DNA from: Paracoccus sediminis
GTDB taxonomy: Bacteria; Pseudomonadota; Alphaproteobacteria; Rhodobacterales; Rhodobacteraceae
Reading direction: 5' to 3'
Length of the DNA stretch: 64,000 nt
Assembly: GCF_900188295.1 (NCBI RefSeq)
Contig: NZ_FZNM01000012.1
Coordinates: forward strand, 1 to 64,000
How positions within the stretch are numbered: the first letter of the stretch is position 1; the number at the start of each line of letters is the position of its first letter. Shown piece after piece: positions 8,378 through 17,546 of the stretch. Under the pieces are notes generated by a model. The model was not told the origin of the DNA and did not search any database. It saw only the letters and a program-made list of their open reading frames with translations. Made by a program: the position numbers and the translations under genes.

Positions 8378-9883
8378 TCAATCCTCGTCTTGAAAGGCTT
8401 CCTCGCGCGTGGCGCGGATCGCCGGCGCCAGGACGCTGGCGATCAGCGCCGCCGCGATCAGCAGCAGGGCCGCGCTGATCGGGCTGGTCAGAAAGGTCGT
8501 CACGTCCCCCCGCGACACCAGCATGGCGCGGCGCAGATGTTCCTCCAGCATGGGCCCAAGGACAAAGCCCAGCAACAGCGGCGCCGGTTCGCAATCCAGC
8601 TTGCGCAGGATGTATCCGGCAACGCCGAACAGGCCCATCAGCCAGATGTCGAAGGTCGAGTTGGCCAGGCTGAACACCCCGATCAGGCAAAAGGCCACGA
8701 TGCAGGGAAACAGATAGCCATAGGGAATCGAGATCATCTTTACCCAGATCCCGATCAGCGGCAGGTTCAGGACCAGCAGCATCAGGTTGCCGACCCACAT
8801 CGACACGATCAGCCCCCAGAACAGCGCGGGCTGGTCCTGGATGACCGACGGTCCCGGCTGGATGCCCTGCATAATCAGCGCGCCGATCATCAGCGCCATC
8901 ACCGGGTTCGACGGTATGCCCAGCGTCAGCATGGGGATGAAGCTGGTCTGCGCCCCCGCGTTGTTGGCGGCCTCCGGCCCCGCGACGCCCTCGATGGCGC
9001 CCTTGCCGAACTGCTGGGGCGTCTTCGACACCTTTTTTTCCAGCGCATAGGCGGCAAAGGACGACAGCATCGCCCCGCCGCCGGGCAGGATCCCCAGGAC
9101 CGATCCGATGGCCGTGCCCCGCCCGACCGGCGGCAGGATGCGGCGGAAATCGGCGCGCGACGGCATCAGCCCCGTCACCTTGGCCAGCACCGTCGTGCGG
9201 TCGGATTCGCGTTCCAGGTTCGACAGGATCTCGCCCAGGCCGAACACGCCCATGGCCACGACGACAAAGCTGATCCCGTCGGCCAGCTCGAAGCTGCCAA
9301 AGGTGAACCGCATGGCGCCGGTCTGGATGTCGGTGCCGATCAGGCCCAGGATCAGCCCGACCAGGATCATGCCGACCGCGTGCAGCAGCGATCCGCTGGC
9401 CAGCACGACCGAGGCGGCAAGCCCCAGCACCATCAGCGCGAAATATTCATGCGGTCCGAACGCCAGGGCGACGTTCGACAGCAAAGGCGCGAAGAAGGCG
9501 ATCAGCACCGTGGCGACCGAGCCTGCGATGAAGGATCCGATGGCGGCGGTCGCCAGGGCCTTGCCCGCCTGTCCCTGCCGCGCCATCTGATAGCCGTCGA
9601 TGGCCGTCACCACGCTGGAGCTTTCGCCCGGCAGGTTCACCAGGATCGCCGTGGTCGATCCGCCGTATTGCGCGCCATAGAAGATGCCCGCCAGCATGAT
9701 GATCGCCGTTTCCGGCGGCAGGCCGAAAGTCACGGGCAGCAGCATCGCCACTGTCGCGGTCGGGCCAAGGCCCGGCAACACGCCGATGGCCGTGCCCAGG
9801 AACACGCCCAGCAGGCAATAGGTCAGGTTCCAGAAGGAAAACGCCGTCTGGACGCCGATCAGAAGGTCGCCGAAGATGTCCAT
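8378..9883 (-). CDS. tctA: Tripartite tricarboxylate transporter large permease TctA
   Basis: 501 aa, about 12 membrane segments. The highly conserved family stretch GVLPGLGPTATVAMLLPVTF lies near the N-terminus, followed by the GSTTAILVNLPGES region, and GGGAMLSSFAAYALEKK and [16 protein letters not shown] in the second half, all hallmarks of TctA. The start MDIFGDLL gives the standard length. It works with TctB and the periplasmic TctC to import a carboxylate, driven by an ion gradient. The neighbouring catabolic genes suggest a sugar acid or dicarboxylate. A decayed paralogue lies at 24119-25578. Confidence 0.95.
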   Translation of the reverse strand: MDIFGDLLIGVQTAFSFWNLTYCLLGVFLGTAIGVLPGLGPTATVAMLLPVTFGLPPETAIIMLAGIFYGAQYGGSTTAILVNLPGESSSVVTAIDGYQMARQGQAGKALATAAIGSFIAGSVATVLIAFFAPLLSNVALAFGPHEYFALMVLGLAASVVLASGSLLHAVGMILVGLILGLIGTDIQTGAMRFTFGSFELADGISFVVVAMGVFGLGEILSNLERESDRTTVLAKVTGLMPSRADFRRILPPVGRGTAIGSVLGILPGGGAMLSSFAAYALEKKVSKTPQQFGKGAIEGVAGPEAANNAGAQTSFIPMLTLGIPSNPVMALMIGALIMQGIQPGPSVIQDQPALFWGLIVSMWVGNLMLLVLNLPLIGIWVKMISIPYGYLFPCIVAFCLIGVFSLANSTFDIWLMGLFGVAGYILRKLDCEPAPLLLGFVLGPMLEEHLRRAMLVSRGDVTTFLTSPISAALLLIAAALIASVLAPAIRATREEAFQDED

Positions 9884-9887
9884 GGAC

Positions 9888-10355
9888 TCAGCCTCCGAAC
9901 AGGGTGCCGAACATCGGCAGCGGCACACCAAGCCCGCGCACGAACACCAGCACGCAGAACAGGGTAAAGCCCGCCAGGCCCAGCAGCGGCATCGGCGCGA
10001 TGCGGAACCGCCTGCTGGCCGTGGCGGCAATGACCATCGCGGCAGGCAGCGCCACGGCCAGCCCCAGCACATCAAGGCTGGCGGCAAAGAACAGGGTCGC
10101 GCCGATCACCAGAACCATCGGCTTCAGGTGGATGCGGTCCACCCGTTCCGCAGGCCGCACCAGGCCGCGCAGCAGCGACACCAGCCCGATCACCGCCAGC
10201 AGCCCGCCCAGAACGGTCGGGAAATAGCCCGGCCCCATGCGCGCGGCACTGCCCAGCGTCAGGCCGCGCGCCAGGATGACGGTCGCAAGGCCAAGCGCCA
10301 GATAAAGGGCGCCGGCCCAGAAATCCTTCGTGCGGTGTCCCTGCATCGCATCCAC
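9888..10355 (-). CDS. tctB: Tripartite tricarboxylate transporter small permease TctB
   Basis: 155 aa with four predicted membrane segments and the typical N-terminal KDFWAGALYLALGLA followed by GSAARMGPGYFPTVLGGLLA, the signature of TctB proteins. It ends 4 bases before tctA begins. A second in-frame ATG lies three codons downstream. TctB is the small, poorly conserved membrane subunit of the importer. Confidence 0.9.
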   Translation of the reverse strand: MDAMQGHRTKDFWAGALYLALGLATVILARGLTLGSAARMGPGYFPTVLGGLLAVIGLVSLLRGLVRPAERVDRIHLKPMVLVIGATLFFAASLDVLGLAVALPAAMVIAATASRRFRIAPMPLLGLAGFTLFCVLVFVRGLGVPLPMFGTLFGG

Positions 10356-10404
10356 CCTTGTGACAAAGACGAGGCGCGCCCGGACCGGGGCGCGCAGGGG
10401 TGCA

Positions 10405-11379
10405 TCATTCCTCGGGGGTGATGTTGCCGGTCTCGATCACCTCGGACCAGCGGGCGATCTCGTCGGCGACGAAGGCGTCGGCCTCGGCGGGCGCATTCGC
10501 CAGGATCTCGAAGCCCAGGTTGCCAAAGGTCTCCTGCACCTCGGGCGTTTGCAGCGCGCCGGTGATCGCGGTCGCTAAGCTGTCCTTGACCGCCGGATCC
10601 AGGCCCTTGGGGGCGCCGAAGGCCTGCCAGGAATAGACCTCCATCCCGTCGATGCCCAGTTCCTTGAAGGTCGGCACGTCGGGAAAGTCCGGAGAGCGTT
10701 CGGCAGCCGCGATGGCCAGCATCTTCATCTGGCCCTCGCGGACAAAGCCCGCCACGGCGCCGAGGTTTTGGAAGGACACGTCGGCATGGCCGCCGATCAG
10801 GTCGGTCTGGGCCGGTCCGCCGCCGCTGTAGGGGACGTGGATGCCGGTGGTGCCGGTCCGCTGCCAGAACAGTTCCGCCGTCAGGTGGTCCGACGAGCCG
10901 ACGCCGGAAGACGCGAACAGCATCGTGTCGGGCTGGTCCTTCAGCATGGCGATCAGATCCTCGGCCGAGGCCACGTCCAGCGTGGGGCGCGTCACCAGCA
11001 CGTTGGGGGTGCGGACAGCAACCGTCAGCATCTCCATGTCCTCGCGCGGATCATAGGGCAGATCGTCGCGCAGGGCCGGGTTGATGGCATAGGTGCCGAT
11101 GGACGCCACCATGATCGTATAGCCGTCGGGCCTGGCGCGCGCCAGTTCGGCCGCCCCCAACGCGCCGTTCGCGCCGGGCTTGTTTTCCACCACCAGCGGC
11201 TGGCCGAAATCAGCCTGCATGGCCTGCGTGACCGTGCGCGCGGTCGTGTCGCTGGCCCCGCCCGGCGCAAAGGGCACGATGACGGTGACGTTGTCGGCGG
11301 GGTAATCCTGCGCTAGGGCCGGAAAGGCCGCGGCAAGGCTTGCGGCGCAGGATGCGGCCGCCACGAATTTCATGAACAT
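10405..11379 (-). CDS. tctC: Tripartite tricarboxylate transporter substrate-binding protein TctC
   Basis: 324 aa Bug-family periplasmic receptor. Sec signal peptide MFMKFVAAASCAASLAAAF with cleavage after ALA. The mature protein starts with the typical YPADNVTVIVPFAPGGASDT and continues with VVENKPGANG and the GSSDHLTAELFW and YSGGGPAQTDLIGGH regions that line the carboxylate pocket. The ATG at 11379 follows GGGAGG. It is the first gene of the tctCBA-eamA unit, with a promoter and an operator directly upstream. Bug proteins bind small carboxylates; this one probably binds the acid degraded by the neighbouring enzymes. Confidence 0.93.
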   Translation of the reverse strand: MFMKFVAAASCAASLAAAFPALAQDYPADNVTVIVPFAPGGASDTTARTVTQAMQADFGQPLVVENKPGANGALGAAELARARPDGYTIMVASIGTYAINPALRDDLPYDPREDMEMLTVAVRTPNVLVTRPTLDVASAEDLIAMLKDQPDTMLFASSGVGSSDHLTAELFWQRTGTTGIHVPYSGGGPAQTDLIGGHADVSFQNLGAVAGFVREGQMKMLAIAAAERSPDFPDVPTFKELGIDGMEVYSWQAFGAPKGLDPAVKDSLATAITGALQTPEVQETFGNLGFEILANAPAEADAFVADEIARWSEVIETGNITPEE

Positions 11380-11421
11380 GTTGTCCTCCCTCGACGGCGT
11401 ATCGGCCGTCCTCCCCTTCTT

Positions 11422-11450
11422 GGCATAAAACTGAAATATTAGTGTGTCAA
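11422..11450 (-). promoter_or_regulatory. Putative sigma-70 promoter with GntR operator in its spacer, upstream of tctC
   Basis: On the minus strand a perfect -35 TTGACA (11445-11450) is followed by a 17-base spacer and a weak -10 TATGCC (11422-11427). The plus-strand motif CTGAAATATTAGT (11431-11443) fills the spacer. A bound repressor would block the polymerase, a geometry that fits control by the GntR protein encoded at 20148. Confidence 0.6.
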
Positions 11451-12508
11451 CAACGGATCGGCTGCGGCGGTGTGACGCCCAGACGTCCGGCCTGCCGTTC
11501 CATGCGGACCCAGTCGTCCTGCGCCACCGGCACGCCGTCTTGCAGCGCATCCCGCCGCCTGGCCGACGCCGCGTCGCCCGGCACCCGGACCGCGCCCCCC
11601 GCCCAGGGCGCGGGCGGATTGGTCCGGCAGGCATCGGCCAGCCAGTCGGACTGTTCAGTGAACGCGCCGAGACCCGCAAAGAACGCGGGATCGATGACTT
11701 GCAGGAACGCGCTTTGCGCCAGCGGTCCCGGCGCATTCGTATTGGCGCGCCCCTTGCCCGACAGCCCTTGCCCCAGCAGATCGACGATCAGCGCCAGACC
11801 GTAACCCTTGTGGCCCTTGGACGCGCCGCCCAGGGGCATCATGGTGCCGCCGCGCTCGGTGATCTCGCGCGGGTCGTCGGTGGGCCGGCCCTCGGCGGTC
11901 AGGCCCCAGGCTTCGGGGTATCGTTCGCCCTTTTTGGCCAGAAGCTGCGTCATCGTCGTGGTGGTGATCGACGACGATATGTCCACCAGGATCGGATCGT
12001 CCGAGGTCGGAAAGCCCATGGCCAGCGGATTTGGCGTCATGATGGGCCGCGTCCCGCCATAGGGGGCCATCCGCCGCGCCGCCGGATTGGACACCGACAG
12101 CTGCACGATCAGCCCCCGGTCCGTCGCCCGGCGCATATAGGCCGACAGCGCGCAGGTATGATGGCAATTGCGGATCGCCGCGCCGACGATGCCATGGTCG
12201 CGCACCCGGTCCATCGCCTGGTCCAGGGCCTGGCTCAGCAGCCAGGCGCCGGGCAGCAGGCGCCCGTCCCAGACGAAGGCCGCGCCCTTGTCGGCGACGA
12301 TTTCATAGCTGCCGATGCCGTTCAGGCTGCCGTCGGCCAGGCACTCCAGATACCAGTGCATCAATTGCAGGCCATGGGTGTCATGACCGATCATGTCGCC
12401 CTCGACCAGGATTTCGGCGGTGACGGCGGCCTTGTCGGCCTCCATCCCGCCGGCGGTCAGCAGGGCGGCCGCATAGTCCAGCAACGCGGTGCGGTCGAAA
12501 CGGGGCAT
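11447..12508 (-). CDS. Ldh2 family malate/L-lactate-type dehydrogenase
   Basis: 353 aa NAD(P)-dependent oxidoreductase of the MDH2/Ldh2 fold, unlike the Rossmann lactate dehydrogenases. Visible family stretches are DMIGHDTHGLQLMHWYLE near residue 40, the substrate His region GAAIRNCHHTCALSAYMRR near 125, SVSNPAARRMAPYGG and MMPLGGASKGHKGYGLALIVDLL. The family also includes sulfolactate, ureidoglycolate and 2,3-diketogulonate dehydrogenases. The ATG follows AAGGAAC. It lies 52 bases after the binding-protein gene and is probably co-transcribed with it; a hydroxy-acid substrate is likely but unspecified. Its 3' end reaches the tctC promoter. Confidence 0.85.
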   Translation of the reverse strand: MPRFDRTALLDYAAALLTAGGMEADKAAVTAEILVEGDMIGHDTHGLQLMHWYLECLADGSLNGIGSYEIVADKGAAFVWDGRLLPGAWLLSQALDQAMDRVRDHGIVGAAIRNCHHTCALSAYMRRATDRGLIVQLSVSNPAARRMAPYGGTRPIMTPNPLAMGFPTSDDPILVDISSSITTTTMTQLLAKKGERYPEAWGLTAEGRPTDDPREITERGGTMMPLGGASKGHKGYGLALIVDLLGQGLSGKGRANTNAPGPLAQSAFLQVIDPAFFAGLGAFTEQSDWLADACRTNPPAPWAGGAVRVPGDAASARRRDALQDGVPVAQDDWVRMERQAGRLGVTPPQPIRC

Positions 12509-12560
12509 GGGCGGGGGTTCCTTGTGGCAGGGCGGGCCGGAGGACCGGCCCGCCGTCCGG

Positions 12561-14078
12561 TCACTTGAACCGGATCTGCTGGAGTTGCAGTTCCGAGTTC
12601 GCGGCGATCGTCGGCTTGAAGTCCAGGCGCGGCGACACGCGGGTGAAACCGACCATGTGGAACATCGGCACGTCGGCGATGATCTCGGTGCCGACCTTGG
12701 CAAACAGTTCCTGCCACAGGGCCGTGCGTTCGTCCCCGGTGGCCGCACTGGCGCGCGCGATCAGGTCATCGACGGTTTCGTCGCGGACCATCGAATGCGC
12801 GCCGCCGGACGCGTATTTCACATGCGCCGTGAAGACCGGATCGCCCGTGGCGTTGTCGTGCTGGGACTGGGTCAGCGTGGCCCCCGCGTCGGCGACGAAG
12901 GGCGACACGAAATAATTGTTCCAGACCGACACGTCGTACATGTCCAGCGTGACGTTCAGGCCGACGTCCTGGAACATGGCCATCATCGCCTCCATGGTCT
13001 CGGTCCCGTTGGGATACATCCCGTTGCGGCCGATGATGCGGATGGGCGCGTCCACGTTCACGCCGTCGGCCTTGGCTTCGGCGACCAGTTCGCGGGCGCG
13101 GTCGGGGTCATAGGGCCAGGCGGGGATGTCGGGGTTGTAACCGATGGTGGTGGGCACGACCAGATGCGTGGCGATCTGCGCGTCCGCCGGAAACAGCGTG
13201 CCCACCATCGCCTCGCGGTCCACGGCCAGGTTCAGCGCTTCGCGGATGCGGCGGTCATTGGTAGGCTCCGTCCGGGTGTCGATGCGCAGCGACGTGGTTT
13301 CCGAATTCGGATAGCTGAAATCCGTTTCGGGGTTCGTCGCATCCTGCAACGCGATCGAGGGAACGATGTCGGCCTCTCCGGTCTGGACCATGGCGGCGGC
13401 CACCGCGCTGTCGGACCGGAACAGATAGGTGGCCTTCTCGACCTGCGGCTGGTCGCCCCAGTAATCCGGGTTGCGGGCCAGCGTGATCGACTGCCCGGTC
13501 TGCCAGTCGCTGAAGACATAAGGCCCGGTGCCGTTCGGGGCGCGGTCGAATTCGGCGGCGGGCGTGGTCGCGGCCGACTGCACGGGCATGACCGACATCA
13601 GCAGCGGCAGGATCGGCTGCGGCGGGGTGGTGGTGATGCGGATGGTGGTGTCGTCAGGCATTTCGAAGCTGAACTCCATGCCGCCGAAATACTTGCCGCC
13701 GGTCTCGCAGGACAGGTCGGCGTTCTTGTTCCGCTCGATGCTGAACTGCACGTCCCTGGCGGTAAAGGGGCTGCCGTCGTGCCAGGTCACGCCCTCGCGC
13801 AGCTTGAATTCCCAGGTGTCCTCGTCGACCTGGCTCCATTCGGTCGCCAGGCGCGGCTTCAGCCCGCCGTTCACATAGTCGAACTCGATCATCATCTCGT
13901 TGACGTTCTCGGACATGACGCGGCCCACGTCCTGACGCGCGGCCATGCAGGGTTCGACCACGCTGACGGTTTCGGACAGCACGACCGTCACGTTGCGGTC
14001 GTCGCTCTGGGCAAAGGCAGGCGACAGGCCGGTGGCCAGGATGGTCCCCGACACAAGGATGGCAGCTTTGGTTTTCAT
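12561..14078 (-). CDS. Family 5 extracellular solute-binding protein (DppA/peptide type)
   Basis: 505 aa periplasmic receptor. Signal peptide MKTKAAILVSGTILATGL ends at AFA-Q. The family 5 signature is seen as KPRLATEWSQVDEDTWEFKL and GVTWHDGSPFTARDVQFSIER, with NGTGPYVFSDW and EALNLAVDREAM further on. I chose the ATG at 14078 because AGGGGAGG precedes it; the longer frame adds an unlikely basic leader. No ABC genes adjoin it directly, so it probably serves the orphan DppB/C/DF transporter at 3924-7380, which has the same type of operator. Confidence 0.9.
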   Translation of the reverse strand: MKTKAAILVSGTILATGLSPAFAQSDDRNVTVVLSETVSVVEPCMAARQDVGRVMSENVNEMMIEFDYVNGGLKPRLATEWSQVDEDTWEFKLREGVTWHDGSPFTARDVQFSIERNKNADLSCETGGKYFGGMEFSFEMPDDTTIRITTTPPQPILPLLMSVMPVQSAATTPAAEFDRAPNGTGPYVFSDWQTGQSITLARNPDYWGDQPQVEKATYLFRSDSAVAAAMVQTGEADIVPSIALQDATNPETDFSYPNSETTSLRIDTRTEPTNDRRIREALNLAVDREAMVGTLFPADAQIATHLVVPTTIGYNPDIPAWPYDPDRARELVAEAKADGVNVDAPIRIIGRNGMYPNGTETMEAMMAMFQDVGLNVTLDMYDVSVWNNYFVSPFVADAGATLTQSQHDNATGDPVFTAHVKYASGGAHSMVRDETVDDLIARASAATGDERTALWQELFAKVGTEIIADVPMFHMVGFTRVSPRLDFKPTIAANSELQLQQIRFK

Positions 14079-14175
14079 GGATCCTCCCCTTGCCCGTGTG
14101 GGCTGTTTTCGTGGCTGGCGGCGCGGCTCCTCCCTCCGCGTCCCCAGTGATTCCGCATCTTTCGACTTTATATAC

Positions 14176-14188
14176 ACTAATATTTCAG
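14176..14188 (-). promoter_or_regulatory. Putative GntR operator upstream of the family 5 binding-protein gene
   Basis: The plus strand reads ACTAATATTTCAG, identical in reverse complement to the tctC copy. It lies 98 bases before the binding-protein start and next to a TATATA stretch that could be a -10 on the minus strand. It begins inside the last codon of the DapA-family gene, so the same segment separates two transcription units. Confidence 0.55.
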
Positions 14189-15084
14189 TTTTGCAGCAAC
14201 TGATTCCGGCTCAGGAAATCACTCAACCTCTGCTGCTGCATGTCCGTCAGCGGCCAGGCGGCGGGCGGGCGGGTCGGGCCGCAGTCGCGGTTCATGGCCT
14301 GCAACGCCGCCTTGACGCCCGTGACGTTGGTGCCGTTCAGTTCCTGGGCGCGGATCTCCTCGAACGCCGCCATTCCGGCGATCAGGGCGCGCCCGCCCGC
14401 ATAGTCGCCGCCTTCAAGCGCGGCATGGATCGCCAGCGACCGGTCCGGCCAGATGTTGATGAGGCCCGAGGTAAAGCCCCGCGCCCCCACCGCATACAGG
14501 GCGGGCGCCCAGACCTCGGCCAGCCCGCCGACCCAGATGATGCGGGGATCGCAGGCGGCGATCGCCTCGGCCAGCTTCAGGGGATTGGGGGTCGCCCATT
14601 TGACGCCGATCACGCCGGGGATGGCGCACAGATCCGCGATGGCCGCCGTGCCGATGGCATCGTTTCTCAGATACAGCATCAGGGGCAGGCCGCCGCCCGC
14701 GTCGGCCACGCGGCGCATGTATTCCACCACCCCGCGCGGCGCGGCAAAGGGATCGGGCGGCTGATGGACCATCAGGCCGGATGCGCCTGCCGTGGCGGCG
14801 GCCCCGGCCAGGCGGCAGGCATCCCCCACCGAACGGCCGACCCCTGCCAGGACCGGCGCGCGGCCCGCGACCAATTGGCAAACCTCGGCGCACATCGCCT
14901 GGGCCTCGTCCACCGTCAGGCTGTAGAATTCGCCCGTGTTGCCGTTGACCACCGGGATGTGCAGCCCCGCCGACAACGCCCGGTCGATGATCGGCGCCAG
15001 CCGCGCGGGCGCGATCCGGTCATCGCCGTCGAAGGGCGTGACCAGGATGCCCGAGATGCCGGTCAGCGCGGCTTGCAGGGTCAT
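14185..15084 (-). CDS. Dihydrodipicolinate synthase/N-acetylneuraminate lyase family protein (possible 2-keto-3-deoxy sugar-acid dehydratase or aldolase)
   Basis: 299 aa class I (beta/alpha)8 lyase. The carboxylate-binding loop reads GNTGEFYSL near residue 45, the catalytic Tyr lies in LMLYLRNDAIG and the Schiff-base Lys in VIGVKWATPNPL. The family includes DapA, NanA, KdgD and L-2-keto-3-deoxyarabonate dehydratase. With an L-arabinonate dehydratase-type gene at the head of the operon, dehydration of 2-keto-3-deoxy-L-arabonate to alpha-ketoglutaric semialdehyde is the most attractive role; aldol cleavage is the alternative. Its ATG overlaps the stop of the kdgD-type gene (ATGA). Confidence 0.85.
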   Translation of the reverse strand: MTLQAALTGISGILVTPFDGDDRIAPARLAPIIDRALSAGLHIPVVNGNTGEFYSLTVDEAQAMCAEVCQLVAGRAPVLAGVGRSVGDACRLAGAAATAGASGLMVHQPPDPFAAPRGVVEYMRRVADAGGGLPLMLYLRNDAIGTAAIADLCAIPGVIGVKWATPNPLKLAEAIAACDPRIIWVGGLAEVWAPALYAVGARGFTSGLINIWPDRSLAIHAALEGGDYAGGRALIAGMAAFEEIRAQELNGTNVTGVKAALQAMNRDCGPTRPPAAWPLTDMQQQRLSDFLSRNQLLQN

Positions 15085-16001
15085 TTCACGCTCTCGATCA
15101 GGGCCTGCATCATGGCGGTTTCCTCCTCGGTCAGGTCGGTCAGCGGCGCGCGCACCGGCCCGGCGTCGAACCCGCGCAGGCGCACGCCCGCCTTGACGGC
15201 CGACACCGCATAGCCCGCCTTGCGGTCGCGAATCGCGGCGAAGGGATAATAGAAGTCGCGCAGCATGGCTTCGCAGGTCGCGTCGTCGCCCGCCGTAAAG
15301 GCCGCGTGGAATTTCAGCGCGGTTTCGGGAACGAAGTTGAACACGGCCGAGGAATAGGTCGGCATTCCCGCGCCCTTGTAGGCCTGGGCGAACAGCTCGT
15401 GCGTGGGCATCCCGCCGATATAGGACAGCCGGTCGCCCAGCAGGATCGTGACGCGCCGCACCGTGTCGATGTCGCCGGTGCCGTCCTTGAAGCCGATCAG
15501 GTTGGGGCATTCGTCGGCCAGGCGTGCAAGCTGTTCCGCGCTGACGCGGGCCTGTCCCCGGTTGTAGACGATGACGCCCATGTTGGTGGCGTGGCAGACC
15601 GCGCGGATGCGGTCGGCGATTCCGTCGGCCGGGGCCTCGGTCAGGTAATGCGGCAAGAGCAGGATGCCGTCGCCGCCCGCCGCCTCGATCTCGCGCGCCA
15701 TGTCGCAGGCGATGCGGGTGCCATAGCCGCAGCCCGCGATCACCGGCTGGTCGCCCGCCACCTGCCGCGCGGTTCGGACGACCTCGACCACCTCGCCGGG
15801 GGTCAGAGAGAACAGTTCGCCCGTGCCGCCCGCGACGATCAGCCCCGCGACCGGATAGGACGACAGCCATTCCAGATGCGCCGCAAAGGGCCTGGGACTG
15901 AAGCGGTCCTGATCGTCGAAGGGCGTGACCGGAAAGGACAGCAGGCCGGTGCGGATGATGTCGCGCAGGTGGCCGGGGGCGATCATGGTGGCATCCTTCA
16001 T
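15081..16001 (-). CDS. kdgD: 5-dehydro-4-deoxyglucarate dehydratase (KdgD type)
   Basis: 306 aa DapA-superfamily enzyme. It closely resembles 5-keto-4-deoxyglucarate dehydratase (EC 4.2.1.41), which dehydrates and decarboxylates its substrate to alpha-ketoglutaric semialdehyde. Seen directly: GGTGELFSLTPGEVVEVV near residue 50, the active-site Tyr in VIVYNRGQARVS, the Schiff-base Lys in LIGFKDGTGDID, and family length. The ATG at 16001 overlaps the stop of the aldehyde dehydrogenase gene, whose enzyme would take the product. A second DapA-family gene follows, so the operon may serve both hexarates and pentonates. Confidence 0.85.
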   Translation of the reverse strand: MKDATMIAPGHLRDIIRTGLLSFPVTPFDDQDRFSPRPFAAHLEWLSSYPVAGLIVAGGTGELFSLTPGEVVEVVRTARQVAGDQPVIAGCGYGTRIACDMAREIEAAGGDGILLLPHYLTEAPADGIADRIRAVCHATNMGVIVYNRGQARVSAEQLARLADECPNLIGFKDGTGDIDTVRRVTILLGDRLSYIGGMPTHELFAQAYKGAGMPTYSSAVFNFVPETALKFHAAFTAGDDATCEAMLRDFYYPFAAIRDRKAGYAVSAVKAGVRLRGFDAGPVRAPLTDLTEEETAMMQALIESVK

Positions 16002-17512
16002 TGCAGATCCTCGGGCAAGAGTTCGTGGGGAACGTTCTGGTAGGCCACGGGCCGCAGAAAGCGGCGGATCGACAACGTGCCGACCGAGGTGGCGCCAAAG
16101 TTGGTGCTGGCGGGATAAGGTCCGCCATGGACCATGCTGTCCACCACCTCGACCCCGGTGGGAAAGCCGTTGACCAGCACCCGACCCGCCTTGCGTTCCA
16201 GCACCGGGCGCAGTTTTTGCGCCTCGGCCAGATCGGCGTCGTCCATGTGGATCGTGACGGTCAGTTGCCCTTCGAGGCCGCGGGCCAGGCGCAGCATCGC
16301 GTCGGTATCGCGGACGCGCACGACCAGACCCAGGGGGCCGAAGACTTCCTCGCCAAGGGCATGGTCGCGAAGATAGGCCTCGGCGGTCGTTTCGTACAGG
16401 TTCGGGCTGGCCTGGCGGCCCTCGCTGTCGGCGGACAGGACCGGCGTGACCGAGTTGCGCGTCTCGAACCGTTCGCGGCCTGCGCGATAGGCCCGCGCGA
16501 TGCCGTCGGTCAGCATGGTCTGCGGTGCCACGGCTTCCAGGCCGGCCTTGGCCGCCGCGACGAAACGGTCGGCGTCCGCGCCCTCGGTCACGACCGCGAT
16601 GCCCGGATTGGTGCAGAACTGGCCCGCGCCCATGGTCAGGCTGCCCGCCCAGCCTTTCCCCAGTTCCCCGGCCCGCGCCTTGACCGCATGTGGCAACAGG
16701 AACATCGGATTGACAGAGCCAAGCTCTCCGAAGAACGGAATCGGCTCGTCGCGCCGCACGCACAGGTCGAACAGCGCGCGGCCGCCGCGCAGGCTGCCGG
16801 TGAACCCCACAGCCTTGATCCGCGGATGCTGCACCAAGGCTGTGCCCACATCGCGCCGCCCGCCCTGGATCAGGGAAAAGACACCGGGATGGATGCCGCA
16901 TCCGGCGATGGCGGCCTGAACGGCCTCGGCCACGATCTCTCCGGTGCCGGGATGGGCGCTGTGGCCCTTGACCACCACCGGGCAGCCTGCGGCCAGGGCG
17001 GCGGCGGTGTCCCCCCCGGCGGTCGAGAAGGCCAGGGGAAAGTTCGAGGCGCCGAAGACCGCGACCGGACCGATCGGCCGCTGGACCATGCGGATGTCCG
17101 GGCGGGGGGCGGGCTGGCGGTCGGGCATGGCCGGGTCGTGGCGGCGATCCAGATAGGCGCCGTTGCGGATATGGTCCGCGAACAGCCGCAACTGGCCGGT
17201 GGTGCGGCCCCGTTCGCCTTGCAGCCGCGCCTCGGGCAGGCCGGTTTCCTGGGTGCCGATGGCGGTGATCGCCTCGGCCCGCGCCTCGATCTGATCGGCG
17301 ATGGCGTCCAGAAAGGCGGCGCGGTCGTCGCGTCGGGACTGGCCATAGGACCAGAACGCCTCCTCGGCGGCCTCGCAGGCGCGGTCGACCAGGTCCACCG
17401 TGCCCGTGCTGAAGTGGTGGACCGGACCGAAGGCGGGTTCGTTCGGGAAACGGGTTTCGGTCCCGACCCAGTCGCCGGCGATCAGGTGACGGCCGTGGGG
17501 GGTGAACGTCAT
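15998..17512 (-). CDS. NAD(P)-dependent aldehyde dehydrogenase, probable alpha-ketoglutaric semialdehyde dehydrogenase
   Basis: 504 aa ALDH-superfamily enzyme. The nucleotide-binding region includes VFGASNFPLAFS and PVVVKGHSAHPGTGE. The general-base Glu is in FGELGSVNPMF and the catalytic Cys in GAGQFCTNPG. The GHSAHPGT and ELGSVNP features are typical of 2,5-dioxovalerate dehydrogenases (EC 1.2.1.26), which make 2-oxoglutarate. Two neighbours can produce exactly that semialdehyde. The ATG at 17512 is used because the longer frame has a proline- and threonine-rich leader unlike the family. The stop overlaps the kdgD-type start. Confidence 0.88.
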   Translation of the reverse strand: MTFTPHGRHLIAGDWVGTETRFPNEPAFGPVHHFSTGTVDLVDRACEAAEEAFWSYGQSRRDDRAAFLDAIADQIEARAEAITAIGTQETGLPEARLQGERGRTTGQLRLFADHIRNGAYLDRRHDPAMPDRQPAPRPDIRMVQRPIGPVAVFGASNFPLAFSTAGGDTAAALAAGCPVVVKGHSAHPGTGEIVAEAVQAAIAGCGIHPGVFSLIQGGRRDVGTALVQHPRIKAVGFTGSLRGGRALFDLCVRRDEPIPFFGELGSVNPMFLLPHAVKARAGELGKGWAGSLTMGAGQFCTNPGIAVVTEGADADRFVAAAKAGLEAVAPQTMLTDGIARAYRAGRERFETRNSVTPVLSADSEGRQASPNLYETTAEAYLRDHALGEEVFGPLGLVVRVRDTDAMLRLARGLEGQLTVTIHMDDADLAEAQKLRPVLERKAGRVLVNGFPTGVEVVDSMVHGGPYPASTNFGATSVGTLSIRRFLRPVAYQNVPHELLPEDLQ

Positions 17513-17546
17513 CGAAAATCCTTTCGTCGTGGTGCGGCCCGGAGGA

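Noticed and set aside
12489..14150. 553-codon plus-strand open frame
   Set aside because: Antisense to the family 5 binding-protein gene, with no recognisable domain and biased composition.
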